A stretch of 64,000 nucleotides of DNA from Clostridium cellulovorans 743B (GTDB taxonomy: Bacteria; Bacillota; Clostridia; Clostridiales; Clostridiaceae), in NCBI RefSeq assembly GCF_000145275.1, contig NC_014393.1:62001-126000 (forward strand), in the 5' to 3' direction. Under the pieces are notes generated by a model, which had not been told where the DNA came from, searched no databases, and saw nothing but the letters and a program-made list of their open reading frames with translations. Below, one piece after another: positions 35,527-48,907 of this stretch. The translations under genes and the position numbers were made by a program. Numbering within the stretch: the stretch's first letter is position 1; each line of letters opens with the position of its first letter.

Positions 35527-36683
35527 ACCTGTTGTGCTAACAGATAAGTTTTCATTAATAGGATATTTATTCCATATATTTGAGCAGACTTCTCCTAATG
35601 AAGATGTCGCCAAATCCTTAGGAATTATTATCCAAATATTAATGTCTTAATCTTTGCTGTATCTATACCTATATTTAAGATTTTATTTATAAAATAACAA
35701 AGATTATGAGCTAATATTTTATTTACTATTCTTGTAGCAAAGCCCCAAGTTGACTTTGCAAGAACCCTCTGTATATTCAATTGCTCGGAGAGCTGAGAAA
35801 AAGTGGTTTCTATTCTACGACGAGCCTTGAATATGAGTTGCCTAAGTGGTTTTAAAAGTTTAATTTTACTGTTATTACGACTTATGGTTAGAAGATTAAT
35901 ATCCATTATCTCTTTTAATTGCGAAGCAATCTTTTGACCTATATAGCCTTTATCGCCTATTAGTGTATTAACAACTGAATTATCTATAAGTTCCCAGACT
36001 GCGTCTCTATCATCAATGTTTGCAGCAGTAATAGAGAAGTCTGTGATATAGCCATCTAAAGCAACTAATGCATGTAATTTGAAGCCGTAATATGTCTCTT
36101 TTTTCGAAGCGCATCGCCCGTAGGCAGCCTTCGGCTTAAATGACTTATGAAAGTGAGCTCTACCAAATTTACACACAGGAATAGGCATACTATCTACAAT
36201 TCTTATTCGATCATATTGATAGTTAAGAAATTTCATAAATTCCTTACGTATTGCATCTGTGACTCGAAATAAGGATTTTCTTACTCTATGAAATCTTGTT
36301 CTACTACAAAAATTAGGGAACAGATCTCGTAAGTTTTTAGAACAAAACCCAAACCAAGCTTTTTCAGAGTCAATGGTTAAGAGTTCGCCTACTAAAGATA
36401 AAGTAATGATTTCGCTATCAGACATTACTGACTTATCAATATTGCGACGGTTCATAATAAATGCTGGAGTTACCTTTTGGTAAAAATCATCAATTATAAC
36501 ATAAGTGACAACAATAAAATCTTTTAAGTTGTTTATTGTTATGATAAAATCTTTATTAAACTCTGGCATATAAGTTAGCCTCCTATCATTAGATTAGTCG
36601 TGTTTTTTAATGATAGGTTAGCAAATATGCTGGAGTTTTTCTATTTGTAAGTATTGCCAACGTATTTAACTAGCACAACGAGT
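35527..36683 (-). mobile_element. IS982-family insertion sequence, copy 1
   Basis: 1157 bp, bounded by imperfect terminal inverted repeats (ACCTGTTGTGCTA at 35527; the complement of ACTCGTTGTGCTA at the right end) and flanked by the 7-bp direct repeat AAATTTA (35520-35526 and 36684-36690). One transposase gene is on the minus strand. The element lies between the last gene of the ABC operon and that operon's terminator at 36704. Copy 2 is at 46879-48033 in the opposite orientation. Confidence 0.9.
35628..36569 (-). CDS. IS982-family transposase, copy 1
   Basis: DDE transposase of 313 residues, full length with no frameshift. The catalytic acids are likely the Asp in RIVDSMPIPVC, the Asp in LIGDKGYIGQK and the Glu in ARRRIETTFSQL. 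AGGAGG precedes the ATG in the same way as in copy 2. It differs from copy 2 by many substitutions spread along the protein (roughly one in ten residues), so the two copies did not arise by a recent duplication here. It is probably still functional. Confidence 0.93.
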   Translation of the reverse strand: MPEFNKDFIITINNLKDFIVVTYVIIDDFYQKVTPAFIMNRRNIDKSVMSDSEIITLSLVGELLTIDSEKAWFGFCSKNLRDLFPNFCSRTRFHRVRKSLFRVTDAIRKEFMKFLNYQYDRIRIVDSMPIPVCKFGRAHFHKSFKPKAAYGRCASKKETYYGFKLHALVALDGYITDFSITAANIDDRDAVWELIDNSVVNTLIGDKGYIGQKIASQLKEIMDINLLTISRNNSKIKLLKPLRQLIFKARRRIETTFSQLSEQLNIQRVLAKSTWGFATRIVNKILAHNLCYFINKILNIGIDTAKIKTLIFG

Positions 36684-36703
36684 AAATTTAATATTATATT
36701 AGG

Positions 36704-36750
36704 GAACGCCTAAGTATTGATGAAATATATAATACTTAGGTGTTCTTATG
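36704..36750 (+). terminator. Terminator of the ABC operon, separated by the IS
   Basis: GAACGCCTAAGTATT (36704-36718) pairs with AATACTTAGGTGTTC (36731-36745) through 15 pairs with one G-T, followed by TTATG. The nearest upstream gene in this direction, once the IS is removed, is the ABC-2 permease. Confidence 0.7.
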
Positions 36751-37072
36751 TGTGTAAGTATTTTTCACGGAATAAATAATTAATTTCATAAGAATGAGAA
36801 AAGATTTTTAAAAAAGATACATAATTGGAGATTTAATGTAGATTTCAAAGGGGTGGCATGCCTATATAATCTACAATACAATATCAACGATGTCGAGTGT
36901 ATCAATTGATGTAATATAGAGAAATAGATAGATAATGAGAGTATAGTCAATATATTCTTATATAATTAGTAAAATTCTAAAGTTTCAAAGGCTTATCCAT
37001 GATATTATATATTTCGTCAGTTCGATGCGAACAAACAATTCGAAGAAATGTCTAAAAACTTTAAAAAAGTTG

Positions 37073-37101
37073 TTGACAATGAAATTTGAAGCTGATATAC
37101 T
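37073..37101 (+). promoter_or_regulatory. rRNA operon 1 promoter
   Basis: TTGACA (37073-37078), 17-nt spacer, TATACT (37096-37101). The spacer differs between the three operons, but the boxes and the following AATAAGCTGTC block are the same. A boxA-like GATCTTTGAAAA (37145) follows in the leader. Confidence 0.85.
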
Positions 37102-37234
37102 GAATAAGCTGTCGGAAGACAGTGTGGAAATTAAGCAATAAACTGATCTTTGAAAATTGAACAGAAGAACAAGACCAGACAAATTCTGAGGTTTTAAAAT
37201 AAAAACCAAAGTCAAGATTAGAACTCAACAATTT

Positions 37235-42045
<4,811 letters not shown>

Positions 42046-42115
42046 AAACAAAGTTTTTAATATCTATGCAATTTTCAGAGAACACTCTGAACTTTAAAAG
42101 AAATTTTAAAGTGTA

Positions 42116-42230
42116 TCCAGTGATTATGCCTGGTAGGTAACACCCGTTCCCATTCCGAACACGACGGTTAAGCTACTAAGGGCCGATGATACTGCAGGAG
42201 AGGTCTTGTGGGAAAGTAGGTTGTCGCTGG
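42116..42230 (+). rRNA. rrf: 5S ribosomal RNA, operon 1
   Basis: About 115 nt closed by TCCAGTGA and TCGCTGG, with the usual CCCGTTCCCATTCCGAACACG core. It differs from the operon 2 copy at two bases (42175 A, 42185 G). Confidence 0.93.
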
Positions 42231-42242
42231 TTTTTTTAATAA

Positions 42243-42317
42243 GGCCCCTTGGTCAAGCGGTTAAGACACCACCCTTTCACGGTGGTAACAGGAGTTCGAT
42301 TCTCCTAGGGGTCACCA
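42243..42317 (+). tRNA. tRNA-Glu(TTC)
   Basis: Acceptor GGCCCCT/AGGGGTC, anticodon stem CCACC/GGTGG around CTTTCAC (anticodon TTC), T arm GAGTTCGATTCTC, encoded CCA. It follows 5S directly. Confidence 0.95.
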
Positions 42318-42324
42318 AAAATAT

Positions 42325-42399
42325 GCGGGAGTGGCTCAGTGGTAGAGCGTCACCTTGCCAAGGTGAACGTCGCGAGTTCGAATCTCGTCTTCCGCTCCA
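42325..42399 (+). tRNA. tRNA-Gly(GCC)
   Basis: Acceptor GCGGGAG/CTTCCGC, anticodon stem TCACC/GGTGA around TTGCCAA (anticodon GCC), T arm GAGTTCGAATCTC, encoded CCA. Confidence 0.95.
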
Positions 42400-42400
42400 T

Positions 42401-42440
42401 AAAAATGTGCTAAAAGTATAGCTTTTAGCACATTTTTTTA
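42401..42440 (+). terminator. Terminator of rRNA operon 1
   Basis: AAATGTGCTAAAAG pairs with CTTTTAGCACATTT around TATAG, followed by a T-run. Confidence 0.92.
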
Positions 42441-42721
42441 TGTTAAAATAAGATTAGAATAATATAGACACAATGAAATTTTAATTATCTATAAAAGCTT
42501 TTATGATAATAATATATATAAATAAGTTCTGAAAACCAGGTTATATCTAAGAATTTATTCAATAGTAAAATGTTGTATAAGTTATGAAGTAGCTTTAATG
42601 GAACATATAATTGGTGAAATAGATACATAAATAAAAATAAATATATATACTTAAACCAAAAATCCTCATAGTATAAAGAAGAGATAAGAGGGATAATATC
42701 AGCTCATTAGTAGGAGGGAAT

Positions 42722-43432
42722 ATGGACATACATCAAAAGGTTGTTAGAGGAACTTTTATAAAAAGGCCAAATAGATTTCAAGCATATGTAATATTAGATG
42801 GAGAAGAACTTCTAGTAGCAGTACCTAATACTGGTCGGTGTAAGGAGATATTAACGGAAGGGTGTACTGTATTATTGAGAGAAGGTTTAAATCCAAAAAG
42901 AAAAACAAAATATGATTTGATTGCAGGATATAAAGGCGATAAATTAATTAATATAGATTCGCAGGCACCAAATAAGGTTGTAGAGGAAGCGCTAAAGCTA
43001 GGCAAAATAGATATACTTAAGAAATATACTTTAGTAGAAAGAGAAAAATTTTTTGGGAAAAGTAGATTTGATTTTAGACTTACAAATAGCCAAAATGATA
43101 TATATTTTTTAGAAGTTAAAGGTGTTACTTTAGAAGAAGATGGTCACACAAAGTTCCCAGATGCACCAACTGAAAGAGGTGCAAGACATCTATTAGAATT
43201 AGTTGAGGCAAGAAAGCAAGGCTGGGGTGCAGGAGTTTTATTTTTGATACAGATGGATGGAGTAACTTCTTTTTCACCCTATGACAAAATGGATAAGAAT
43301 TTTGGTGATGCATTGAGGTATGCTGCTGAAAATGGTGTAGATATATATGCATATCAGTGTAGTATAGGTGAAAAGATGTTAACCTTAGACAAAAGAGTAC
43401 CTATATTTTTAGAAGAGCATTTGAAGTCATAG
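42722..43432 (+). CDS. sfsA: SfsA-family protein (sugar fermentation stimulation A)
   Basis: A 236-residue cytoplasmic protein with the SfsA pattern: an OB-like N-terminal domain (RFQAYVILDGEELLVAVPNTGRCKE at about 18-42) and a PD-(D/E)XK nuclease-like C-terminal domain (SRFDF, FLEVKGVTLEEDG, FPDAPTERGARHLLEL, IQMDGVTSFSP). Its E. coli namesake affects maltose genes, but the enzymatic role remains unsettled; a nuclease activity is suggested by the fold. GTAGGAGGG precedes the ATG. Confidence 0.93.
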   Translation: MDIHQKVVRGTFIKRPNRFQAYVILDGEELLVAVPNTGRCKEILTEGCTVLLREGLNPKRKTKYDLIAGYKGDKLINIDSQAPNKVVEEALKLGKIDILKKYTLVEREKFFGKSRFDFRLTNSQNDIYFLEVKGVTLEEDGHTKFPDAPTERGARHLLELVEARKQGWGAGVLFLIQMDGVTSFSPYDKMDKNFGDALRYAAENGVDIYAYQCSIGEKMLTLDKRVPIFLEEHLKS

Positions 43433-43480
43433 TTTTACAAGCACAGAAGTTAGATTTATATTGAAAGGTGGTGTAGTGAA

Positions 43481-43654
43481 GTGTTATCTGAGATAAGTAA
43501 TTGCGATAGATGCTATGAAAAAGAAGAAAATAGATGTGATGGATCAGTAGATGATTGCATATGCAAAAAATGCCCAAGAAATCTTGGACAGTGTTTAACA
43601 ACAAGATACTGTAGAGAAACTGAATCAATAATATTCTATGAAGATGAATATTAG
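43481..43654 (+). CDS. 57-residue cysteine-rich protein, unknown function
   Basis: GTG start 7 nt after AAAGGTGGTG, 49 nt downstream of sfsA. The product has eight cysteines spaced as CDRC, C, CIC-KKC, C and C (residues 8, 11, 19, 26, 28, 31, 38, 44), and ends in an acidic tail (FYEDEY). No signal peptide or membrane segment is present, so the cysteines probably bind metal (zinc or an iron-sulfur cluster) in the cytoplasm. I know of no assigned function. Short length makes a chance ORF possible, but the Cys density and ribosome-binding site argue for a gene. Confidence 0.7.
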   Translation: MLSEISNCDRCYEKEENRCDGSVDDCICKKCPRNLGQCLTTRYCRETESIIFYEDEY

Positions 43655-43750
43655 TATTGTAAATAAGTATTTTGTTTAGAATAATATATAATATTGAATT
43701 AAGTAAATTTAAGAGTTAAATAGAAACATAGTTTATAAGGAGTGATTTGG

Positions 43751-45247
43751 TTGAATAAAAGTTTGAACGATTTTAAAGATCATTTAAAGAAAATTGAATA
43801 CTTAAAGAGTACAATTGCATTGCTTCATTGGGATTTAGTAGTTAAGGCACCTGAAAAGTCTGTTGATTATAGAAGTGATATGTTGGGGTATCTATCTAGT
43901 GAAGAATATAAACTCACTACTGGTGAAGCTATGAAGGGATTTCTTGATGTTTTTTCTACAAGTAAAGATAATGATGATATCATAAATGCGATGATAAGAA
44001 CTGCTAAAAAGAATTATGATAGAGTGAGAAAAATTCCTGAAGATATGTATAAGGCGTATACTATAGATGCATCAAAATCTACTAATGCTTGGGAAGAGGC
44101 AAAAGAAAAAAATGACTTTTCAATATTCTATCCTCATCTAGTAAAGATGGTAGAGTATAAGAGAAATTTTTCAAAATATTTTGGTTATAAAGACAATATT
44201 TATGATGCACTTTTGGATGAATATGAACCTAATGCAACTGTTAAGGATATAGATAAGTATTTTTCAGAACTAAAAGAAGGAATTATAGATATTTTAAGAA
44301 GGGTAGAAAAATCAAAAGTTAATATAAATGATGATTTTCTAAAAACATTTTTTGCAAAAGAAGATCAGAAAAAGTTTACAGAATTTATATTAGATAAAAT
44401 GGGATATGATTATGTTAGTGCAGGAAGAATAGATGAATCTATCCATCCTTTTACTACAAATTTTGGAAATAAAGATGTTAGAATTACAAATCATTATCAT
44501 GAAAATGATTTTGTCAGTGCGGTGTTTTCTGCAATACATGAAGGTGGGCATGCTATTTATGAGCAAAACATTTCTGATGATCTAATTGGAACGGGATTAG
44601 CTATGGGCGTATCTATGGGAATACATGAATCACAATCCAGATTCTATGAGAATATAATAGGTAGGAGTAAAGGTTTTTGGAAGTTTTTTTTTCCAGAAGC
44701 TAAAAAAAGATTTCCTCAATTTAAAAATGTATCTTTTGACGATTTTTATAGAGCTATTAATAAAGTACAATGTTCTTTAATTAGAATTGAGGCTGATGAA
44801 CTCACATATAGTCTTCATATTATTATAAGGTATGAAATTGAGAAAATGCTTATAAACGGAGAAATTGAAGTCAAAGATCTGCCAAGTGTGTGGAATGATA
44901 AATACGAAGAATACTTAGGAGTAAGACCAGATAATGATGCTGTAGGAGTTCTTCAGGATGTTCATTGGTCTGATGGTAGCTTCGGATATTTCCCAAGTTA
45001 TGCTCTCGGGAATATTTATGGTGCACAACTCTTAATAAAAATAGAAAAAGAGATTGATGATATGTATGCAAAAATAGAGCAAGGTGAATTATCAGAGATT
45101 AAATCTTGGCTTAAGGAGAATATTCACAAGTATGGCGCTATTTACGAGCCAAGAATTTTATTAGAAAAAATCACAGGTGAAAGGTTGAAACCTAAGTATT
45201 TTTTAGACTATTTAAGAAAAAAATACGAGGAAATTTACGAACTTTAA
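43751..45247 (+). CDS. M32-family metallocarboxypeptidase (Taq type)
   Basis: Cytoplasmic zinc carboxypeptidase of 498 residues, the usual M32 length, which removes C-terminal residues from peptides. The zinc motif HEGGHAIYEQ (HExxH) and the downstream HESQSRFYENIIGRS with the third ligand Glu are visible, as are the substrate-site pieces SIHPFTTNF and IRIEADELTYSLHIIIRYE. The N-terminal part begins with the typical HWDLVV. The TTG at 43751 is 8 nt after AAGGAG; the in-frame GTG at 43742 overlaps it. It probably contributes to peptide turnover. Confidence 0.93.
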   Translation: MNKSLNDFKDHLKKIEYLKSTIALLHWDLVVKAPEKSVDYRSDMLGYLSSEEYKLTTGEAMKGFLDVFSTSKDNDDIINAMIRTAKKNYDRVRKIPEDMYKAYTIDASKSTNAWEEAKEKNDFSIFYPHLVKMVEYKRNFSKYFGYKDNIYDALLDEYEPNATVKDIDKYFSELKEGIIDILRRVEKSKVNINDDFLKTFFAKEDQKKFTEFILDKMGYDYVSAGRIDESIHPFTTNFGNKDVRITNHYHENDFVSAVFSAIHEGGHAIYEQNISDDLIGTGLAMGVSMGIHESQSRFYENIIGRSKGFWKFFFPEAKKRFPQFKNVSFDDFYRAINKVQCSLIRIEADELTYSLHIIIRYEIEKMLINGEIEVKDLPSVWNDKYEEYLGVRPDNDAVGVLQDVHWSDGSFGYFPSYALGNIYGAQLLIKIEKEIDDMYAKIEQGELSEIKSWLKENIHKYGAIYEPRILLEKITGERLKPKYFLDYLRKKYEEIYEL

Positions 45248-45309
45248 TATGAAAAACATGGAAATAGTTTGTGTCGATAATTGCATTTCATTAAATTTCT
45301 CAAAAACTA

Positions 45310-45338
45310 TTGTACATGCACAAAAGATATGATACAAT
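45310..45338 (+). promoter_or_regulatory. Promoter of the ORF-free structured RNA
   Basis: TTGTAC (45310-45315), 17-nt spacer, TACAAT (45333-45338). It is 63 nt after the M32 stop. Confidence 0.7.
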
Positions 45339-45344
45339 GTAAAC

Positions 45345-45674
45345 GTAGTCATTGATCGAACACTTTAGATATTACCAGTAACAGGTAATACAAATTGTAG
45401 AATTCGATTGATGATTGGGTTAACAAACCGTCACGAGACGAGGGGAATATTTAACATAAAGAAGATAACTATATCTCAGTTTTAAAAGAGAAGCGGCTAA
45501 TTAATTTTAAGCTGGGAGAAGATATTTTATACTGGTAAACTTATTTTATAAGTAAATGCTACTAATAAATATATTGCAGTTGTCTAGGTCAAATTTATTT
45601 TTTTATTAATTTATTGGGTTTAATTTTTAGGGAAAAGAAAAACTACAACATTAGGGAGTTGTAGTTTTTCTTTT
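45345..45674 (+). ncRNA. Structured ORF-free RNA, possibly of the raiA-motif type
   Basis: About 330 nt between a good promoter and a strong terminator, with no ORF that has a ribosome-binding site. The 5' half folds clearly. TCATTGATCGAA (45349-45360) pairs with TTCGATTGATGA (45403-45414) over 12 pairs with two G-U, and this stem encloses the perfect hairpin TATTACC-AGTAACA-GGTAATA. Directly after come GGTT-AACA-AACC (45418-45429) and CGTC-ACGA-GACG (45429-45440), then GAGGGGAATATTTAAC. The AT-poor, tightly packed hairpins are unlike the surrounding DNA. It recalls the clostridial raiA RNA motif, from memory only. It does not precede raiA here and ends before the GNAT gene, so it acts in trans if it acts at all. 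Confidence 0.65.
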
Positions 45675-45676
45675 TT
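45633..45676 (+). terminator. Terminator of the structured RNA
   Basis: AAAAGAAAAACTACAAC (45633-45649) pairs perfectly with GTTGTAGTTTTTCTTTT (45658-45674), 8-nt loop, T-run continuing. Confidence 0.92.
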
Positions 45677-45780
45677 CTGAATAATTATTTGAGAAATACC
45701 AGAAGCTATACAGTGCTATTAATTTAACTGTATTTATAGTATAGTTTAATTGACAGTATACTTTTAAAGTAGGTGTAAGA

Positions 45781-46707
45781 ATGAATGGACAATACGTAAC
45801 AATTGAAGTTGTAAAAAGCTTAGAAAGAGAATATTTAATTAAAGATAAATTAGGTATATCATTAGGACGATTTTTTGTCTTAGAATTCAATAAAGATAAT
45901 AGGTTTTCTATGTTAAAAGTTACTTTATATAAGGATGAAATACCTGTTGCTTTCAAGGAAGCTATAACACTTATGCTACAATGGTTATTTATTAAGAATA
46001 AAATGCTTAAGGTAACATTTCTTATAGAAGAGGATCAAGACATACAGGTGTTTGTAGATCTAAGCTTTGATTTAGAAGGCGTAATAACAAATAGCTTAGT
46101 TGAAGAAGAGTATAAAAGTCTATTTTTGTTTGGAATTGATAAAAATCAATATTTTAAAAGAGGAATTACTAACAACTTAGTATTGAAGAATGATGATATA
46201 GTGTTAAAATTACTTACTCCAGAGTATTCTAAAAATATGCTTGATTACTATGTTAGAAATAAAAATCACTTAAAACCATTTGAACCGATGAGAGATGAAT
46301 ATTTTTATACTTTAGCAGCGCAAAGAAAACTTTTAATAGATGGATACAATCAATACATGAATGGTACAGCAATAGGATTTGGTATATTTAAAGATGATAA
46401 ATTGATAGGAAGACTTCAATGTTCTAATATTGTCCAAGGGGTTTTTAAGAATGGAATAGTTGGATATTCCATAGATGTAGAATATCAAGGTCGAGGATAT
46501 ATGAAGCAAGCGATGAAGTTATTTTCAGAATTGGCGTTTTCGGATCTTGAGCTCCATAGGCTTGAAGCAACAACTTTAATAGATAATATAAAATCTCAAA
46601 AAGTATTATTGGCATGTGGTTTTGAAGAAGTTGGAATCAGTAAAAAGTATCTCTTCATAAATGGTAAGTGGAGAGATCATAAGATATTTGCTTTAATAAG
46701 AGAATAA
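45781..46707 (+). CDS. GNAT-family acetyltransferase with extra N-terminal domain
   Basis: A 308-residue protein. The C-terminal half (about 135-308) is a RimJ/RimL-like GNAT domain: VLKLLTPEYSKNMLDYYVRN, GIFKDDKLIGRLQCS, VGYSIDVEYQGRGYMKQAM (acetyl-CoA loop QGRGYM) and HRLEATTLIDNIKSQKVLLACGFE. It should acetylate an N-terminus or small amine. The N-terminal 130 residues have no domain I recognise and may be a decayed second GNAT copy or a substrate-binding module. GTAGGTG precedes the ATG. It stands alone between the structured RNA and a terminator. Confidence 0.8.
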   Translation: MNGQYVTIEVVKSLEREYLIKDKLGISLGRFFVLEFNKDNRFSMLKVTLYKDEIPVAFKEAITLMLQWLFIKNKMLKVTFLIEEDQDIQVFVDLSFDLEGVITNSLVEEEYKSLFLFGIDKNQYFKRGITNNLVLKNDDIVLKLLTPEYSKNMLDYYVRNKNHLKPFEPMRDEYFYTLAAQRKLLIDGYNQYMNGTAIGFGIFKDDKLIGRLQCSNIVQGVFKNGIVGYSIDVEYQGRGYMKQAMKLFSELAFSDLELHRLEATTLIDNIKSQKVLLACGFEEVGISKKYLFINGKWRDHKIFALIRE

Positions 46708-46718
46708 TAGATTTTGGT

Positions 46719-46765
46719 GGTTGTTAAGAGAGAATTATTAATTATCTTTTGACAACCTTTTTATT
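46719..46765 (+). terminator. Intrinsic terminator after GNAT gene
   Basis: GGTTGTTA pairs with TGACAACC (one mismatch) and an inner AAGA/TCTT continues the stem; CTTTTTATTTT follows. Confidence 0.75.
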
Positions 46766-46878
46766 TTGACCAAAAGTACTAAAAGCTTCAATTTTCATTT
46801 GATTCATTGATGAGTTGAAAAAATCAATTTATTAAAAAACGTAAATTGCAAATAATATTAAAGATTCCTATTAATTTA

Positions 46879-48033
46879 ACCCGTTGTGCTAGTTAAATAC
46901 GCTGGCAATACTTACAAATAGAAAAACTCCAGCATATTTGCTAACCTATCATTAAAAAACACCACTAATCTAATGATAGGAGGCTAACCTATATGCCAGA
47001 GTTTAATAAAGATTCTACCATAACAATAGATGACTTAAAAGATTTTATTGTTGTCACTTATGTTATAATTGATGACTTTTACCAAAAAGTAACTCCAACA
47101 TTTATTAAAAATCGTCGTAACATCGCTAAATCAGTAATGACTGATAGCGAAATAATTACGATTTCTTTAGTAGGTGAACTCTTAACCATTGACTCTGAAA
47201 AAGCATGGTTTGGATTTTGCTCTAAAAACCTACGAGACTTATTTCCCAACTTTTGTAGTAGGCCGAGGTTTCATAGAGTTAGAAAGTCATTATTTCGAGT
47301 CATTGATGAAATTCGTAAAGAGTTAACGAAATTTCTTAACTATCAATATGACCGAATGAGAATTGCAGATAGTATGCCAATTCCTGTGTGTAAGTTTGGG
47401 AGAGCTCATTTCCATAAAGCTTTTAAGCCGGAGGCTGCCTACGGGCGATGCGCTTCGAAAAAAGAAACATATTATGGATTCAAATTACATGCTTTAGTAG
47501 CCCTCGATGGCTATATCACAGATTTTACTGTAACAGCAGCAAATATTGATGACAGAGATGTCGTCTGGGAACTCACAGCTAATTCAGAGATTGATATACT
47601 AATAGGTGATAAAGGATATATAGGTCAAAAAGTTGCTTCGCAATTAAAAGAAACAAGGTACATTCGTCTTTTAACAATAAATCGTAACAATAGTAAAACT
47701 AAACTTTTAAAACCTTTTAGGCAGTTGATATTCAAGGCTCGTCGTAGAGTAGAAACTACTTTTTCTCAGCTCTCCGAGCAATTAAATATGCAGAGGGTTC
47801 TTACAAAATCAACTTGGGGATTTGCCACAAGAATATCAAATAAAATATTAGCTCATAATCTTTGCTATTTTATAAATAAATTTTTTAATATAGGTATAGA
47901 AATATCAAAGATTAAAGAATTAGTATTCGGATAATAATTTCCAAAAACAGTATATGAGGCAATAGGATAGGAATGCCTAAAATCATGGTATAAATATCCT
48001 TTTAATGAAAACTTATCTGCTAGCACAACAGGT
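46879..48033 (+). mobile_element. IS982-family insertion sequence, copy 2
   Basis: 1155 bp with terminal inverted repeats ACCCGTTGTGCTAG (46879) and CTAGCACAACAGGT (to 48033), flanked by the 7-bp direct repeat TAATTTA (46872-46878 and 48034-48040). One intact transposase gene is on the plus strand. Orientation is opposite to copy 1, and the two lie on either side of rRNA operon 1. Confidence 0.92.
46993..47934 (+). CDS. IS982-family transposase, copy 2
   Basis: 313 residues, uninterrupted, with the same presumed DDE residues as copy 1 (RIADSMPIPVC, LIGDKGYIGQK, ARRRVETTFSQL). AGGAGG lies before the ATG. It is about 90 percent similar by eye to copy 1, with differences scattered, so the copies belong to one IS type but to separate lineages or old insertions. 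Confidence 0.93.
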   Translation: MPEFNKDSTITIDDLKDFIVVTYVIIDDFYQKVTPTFIKNRRNIAKSVMTDSEIITISLVGELLTIDSEKAWFGFCSKNLRDLFPNFCSRPRFHRVRKSLFRVIDEIRKELTKFLNYQYDRMRIADSMPIPVCKFGRAHFHKAFKPEAAYGRCASKKETYYGFKLHALVALDGYITDFTVTAANIDDRDVVWELTANSEIDILIGDKGYIGQKVASQLKETRYIRLLTINRNNSKTKLLKPFRQLIFKARRRVETTFSQLSEQLNMQRVLTKSTWGFATRISNKILAHNLCYFINKFFNIGIEISKIKELVFG

Positions 48034-48100
48034 TAATTTAATAAGTCGATATTCAGAAAAACTTTATCTGGGTAAGTTAGATAAGGAGAAGGTAATAAAG

Positions 48101-48178
48101 ATGTTAATTAAATTTTATAAATGCAAACTTAAAGAGGGAATTAAAGCTATATATAGAATTGTAAATATAATGCAATGA
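48101..48178 (+). CDS. Possible 25-residue basic peptide upstream of C39-like peptidase
   Basis: ATG 11 nt after AAGGAGAAGG, 25 codons, product rich in Lys and hydrophobic residues (MLIKFYKCKLKEGIKAIYRI...) with one Cys. It lies 90 nt before a peptidase of the C39 fold and just after the IS end. A peptide substrate is imaginable, but there is no double-glycine leader. The frame may be accidental. Confidence 0.25.
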   Translation: MLIKFYKCKLKEGIKAIYRIVNIMQ

Positions 48179-48268
48179 TTTACTTAATTAAAGATAAAAT
48201 GAATATTACTGAGTCTACATATAAAATTAGGCGATTTGCAAATCTGACTTTAAATTTGGAGTGGAATT

Positions 48269-48907
48269 ATGAAAAGTGAAAATAGGAGAATAGTAGTATT
48301 AATAACAACAACGATAATAATTTTAGTTTCTTTGTACTTGAATATTGAACTAAAGGATAAATATATGCAAGATCAAGAATTACAGTGTTTTTCTTATGAG
48401 AGTCAACAAAAAAACTATTATTGTGGGCCAGCTACAGCAGTAATGATATTAAGGTACGAAGGAATTGATATGGAACAGGAGGAGGTTGCCATTGATTTAG
48501 AAACTGAAAATTATGAAGGAACGCCATGGTATGATGACTCGTACCCAATGAAGGATACTTTAAATAAGTATTTGAAAGAAGATGTGTATCAAGAGCTTAG
48601 TGGCAAATGTGATTCTAATGTAATAGTTGATAGTATTGTTAAAACTTTAGATAAAGGATATTTAGTTGCAGTTAACATTGTTGAGACTAGCTTAACAGCT
48701 CATCTAGAAGGTCATCCAAGGGATCAGGACATATACCATTGGATAGTTATTTGTGATTATGAGGACAATGGGAAAAACTTCAAATATATGGATCCAGCTG
48801 CATCATCTGTTGTATCTTGGCATAGAGGTGTTCCGAAAATAGGTACTGTGACTAGTGAAGATTTATGTTCTATGGTTATAGATAGAGGAGTGATAGTAAG
48901 TCCTTAG
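48269..48907 (+). CDS. Membrane-anchored C39-like cysteine peptidase
   Basis: 212 residues: an N-terminal hydrophobic segment (about 7-25) serves as anchor or uncleaved signal, and the rest is a papain-like C39-type domain facing outside. The nucleophile is Cys52 in NYYCGPATAVMILRY, the catalytic His is His157 in IYHWIVICDY and the Asp is Asp175 in KYMDPAA. Unlike bacteriocin-processing ABC transporters there is no membrane or ATPase domain attached. GGAGTGG precedes the ATG. The substrate is unknown. A fragment resembling its central region survives near 60443. Confidence 0.82.
   Translation: MKSENRRIVVLITTTIIILVSLYLNIELKDKYMQDQELQCFSYESQQKNYYCGPATAVMILRYEGIDMEQEEVAIDLETENYEGTPWYDDSYPMKDTLNKYLKEDVYQELSGKCDSNVIVDSIVKTLDKGYLVAVNIVETSLTAHLEGHPRDQDIYHWIVICDYEDNGKNFKYMDPAASSVVSWHRGVPKIGTVTSEDLCSMVIDRGVIVSP

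Noticed and set aside
42206..42421. 71-codon frame after 5S of operon 1
   Set aside because: It covers the 3' end of 5S and two complete tRNA genes.
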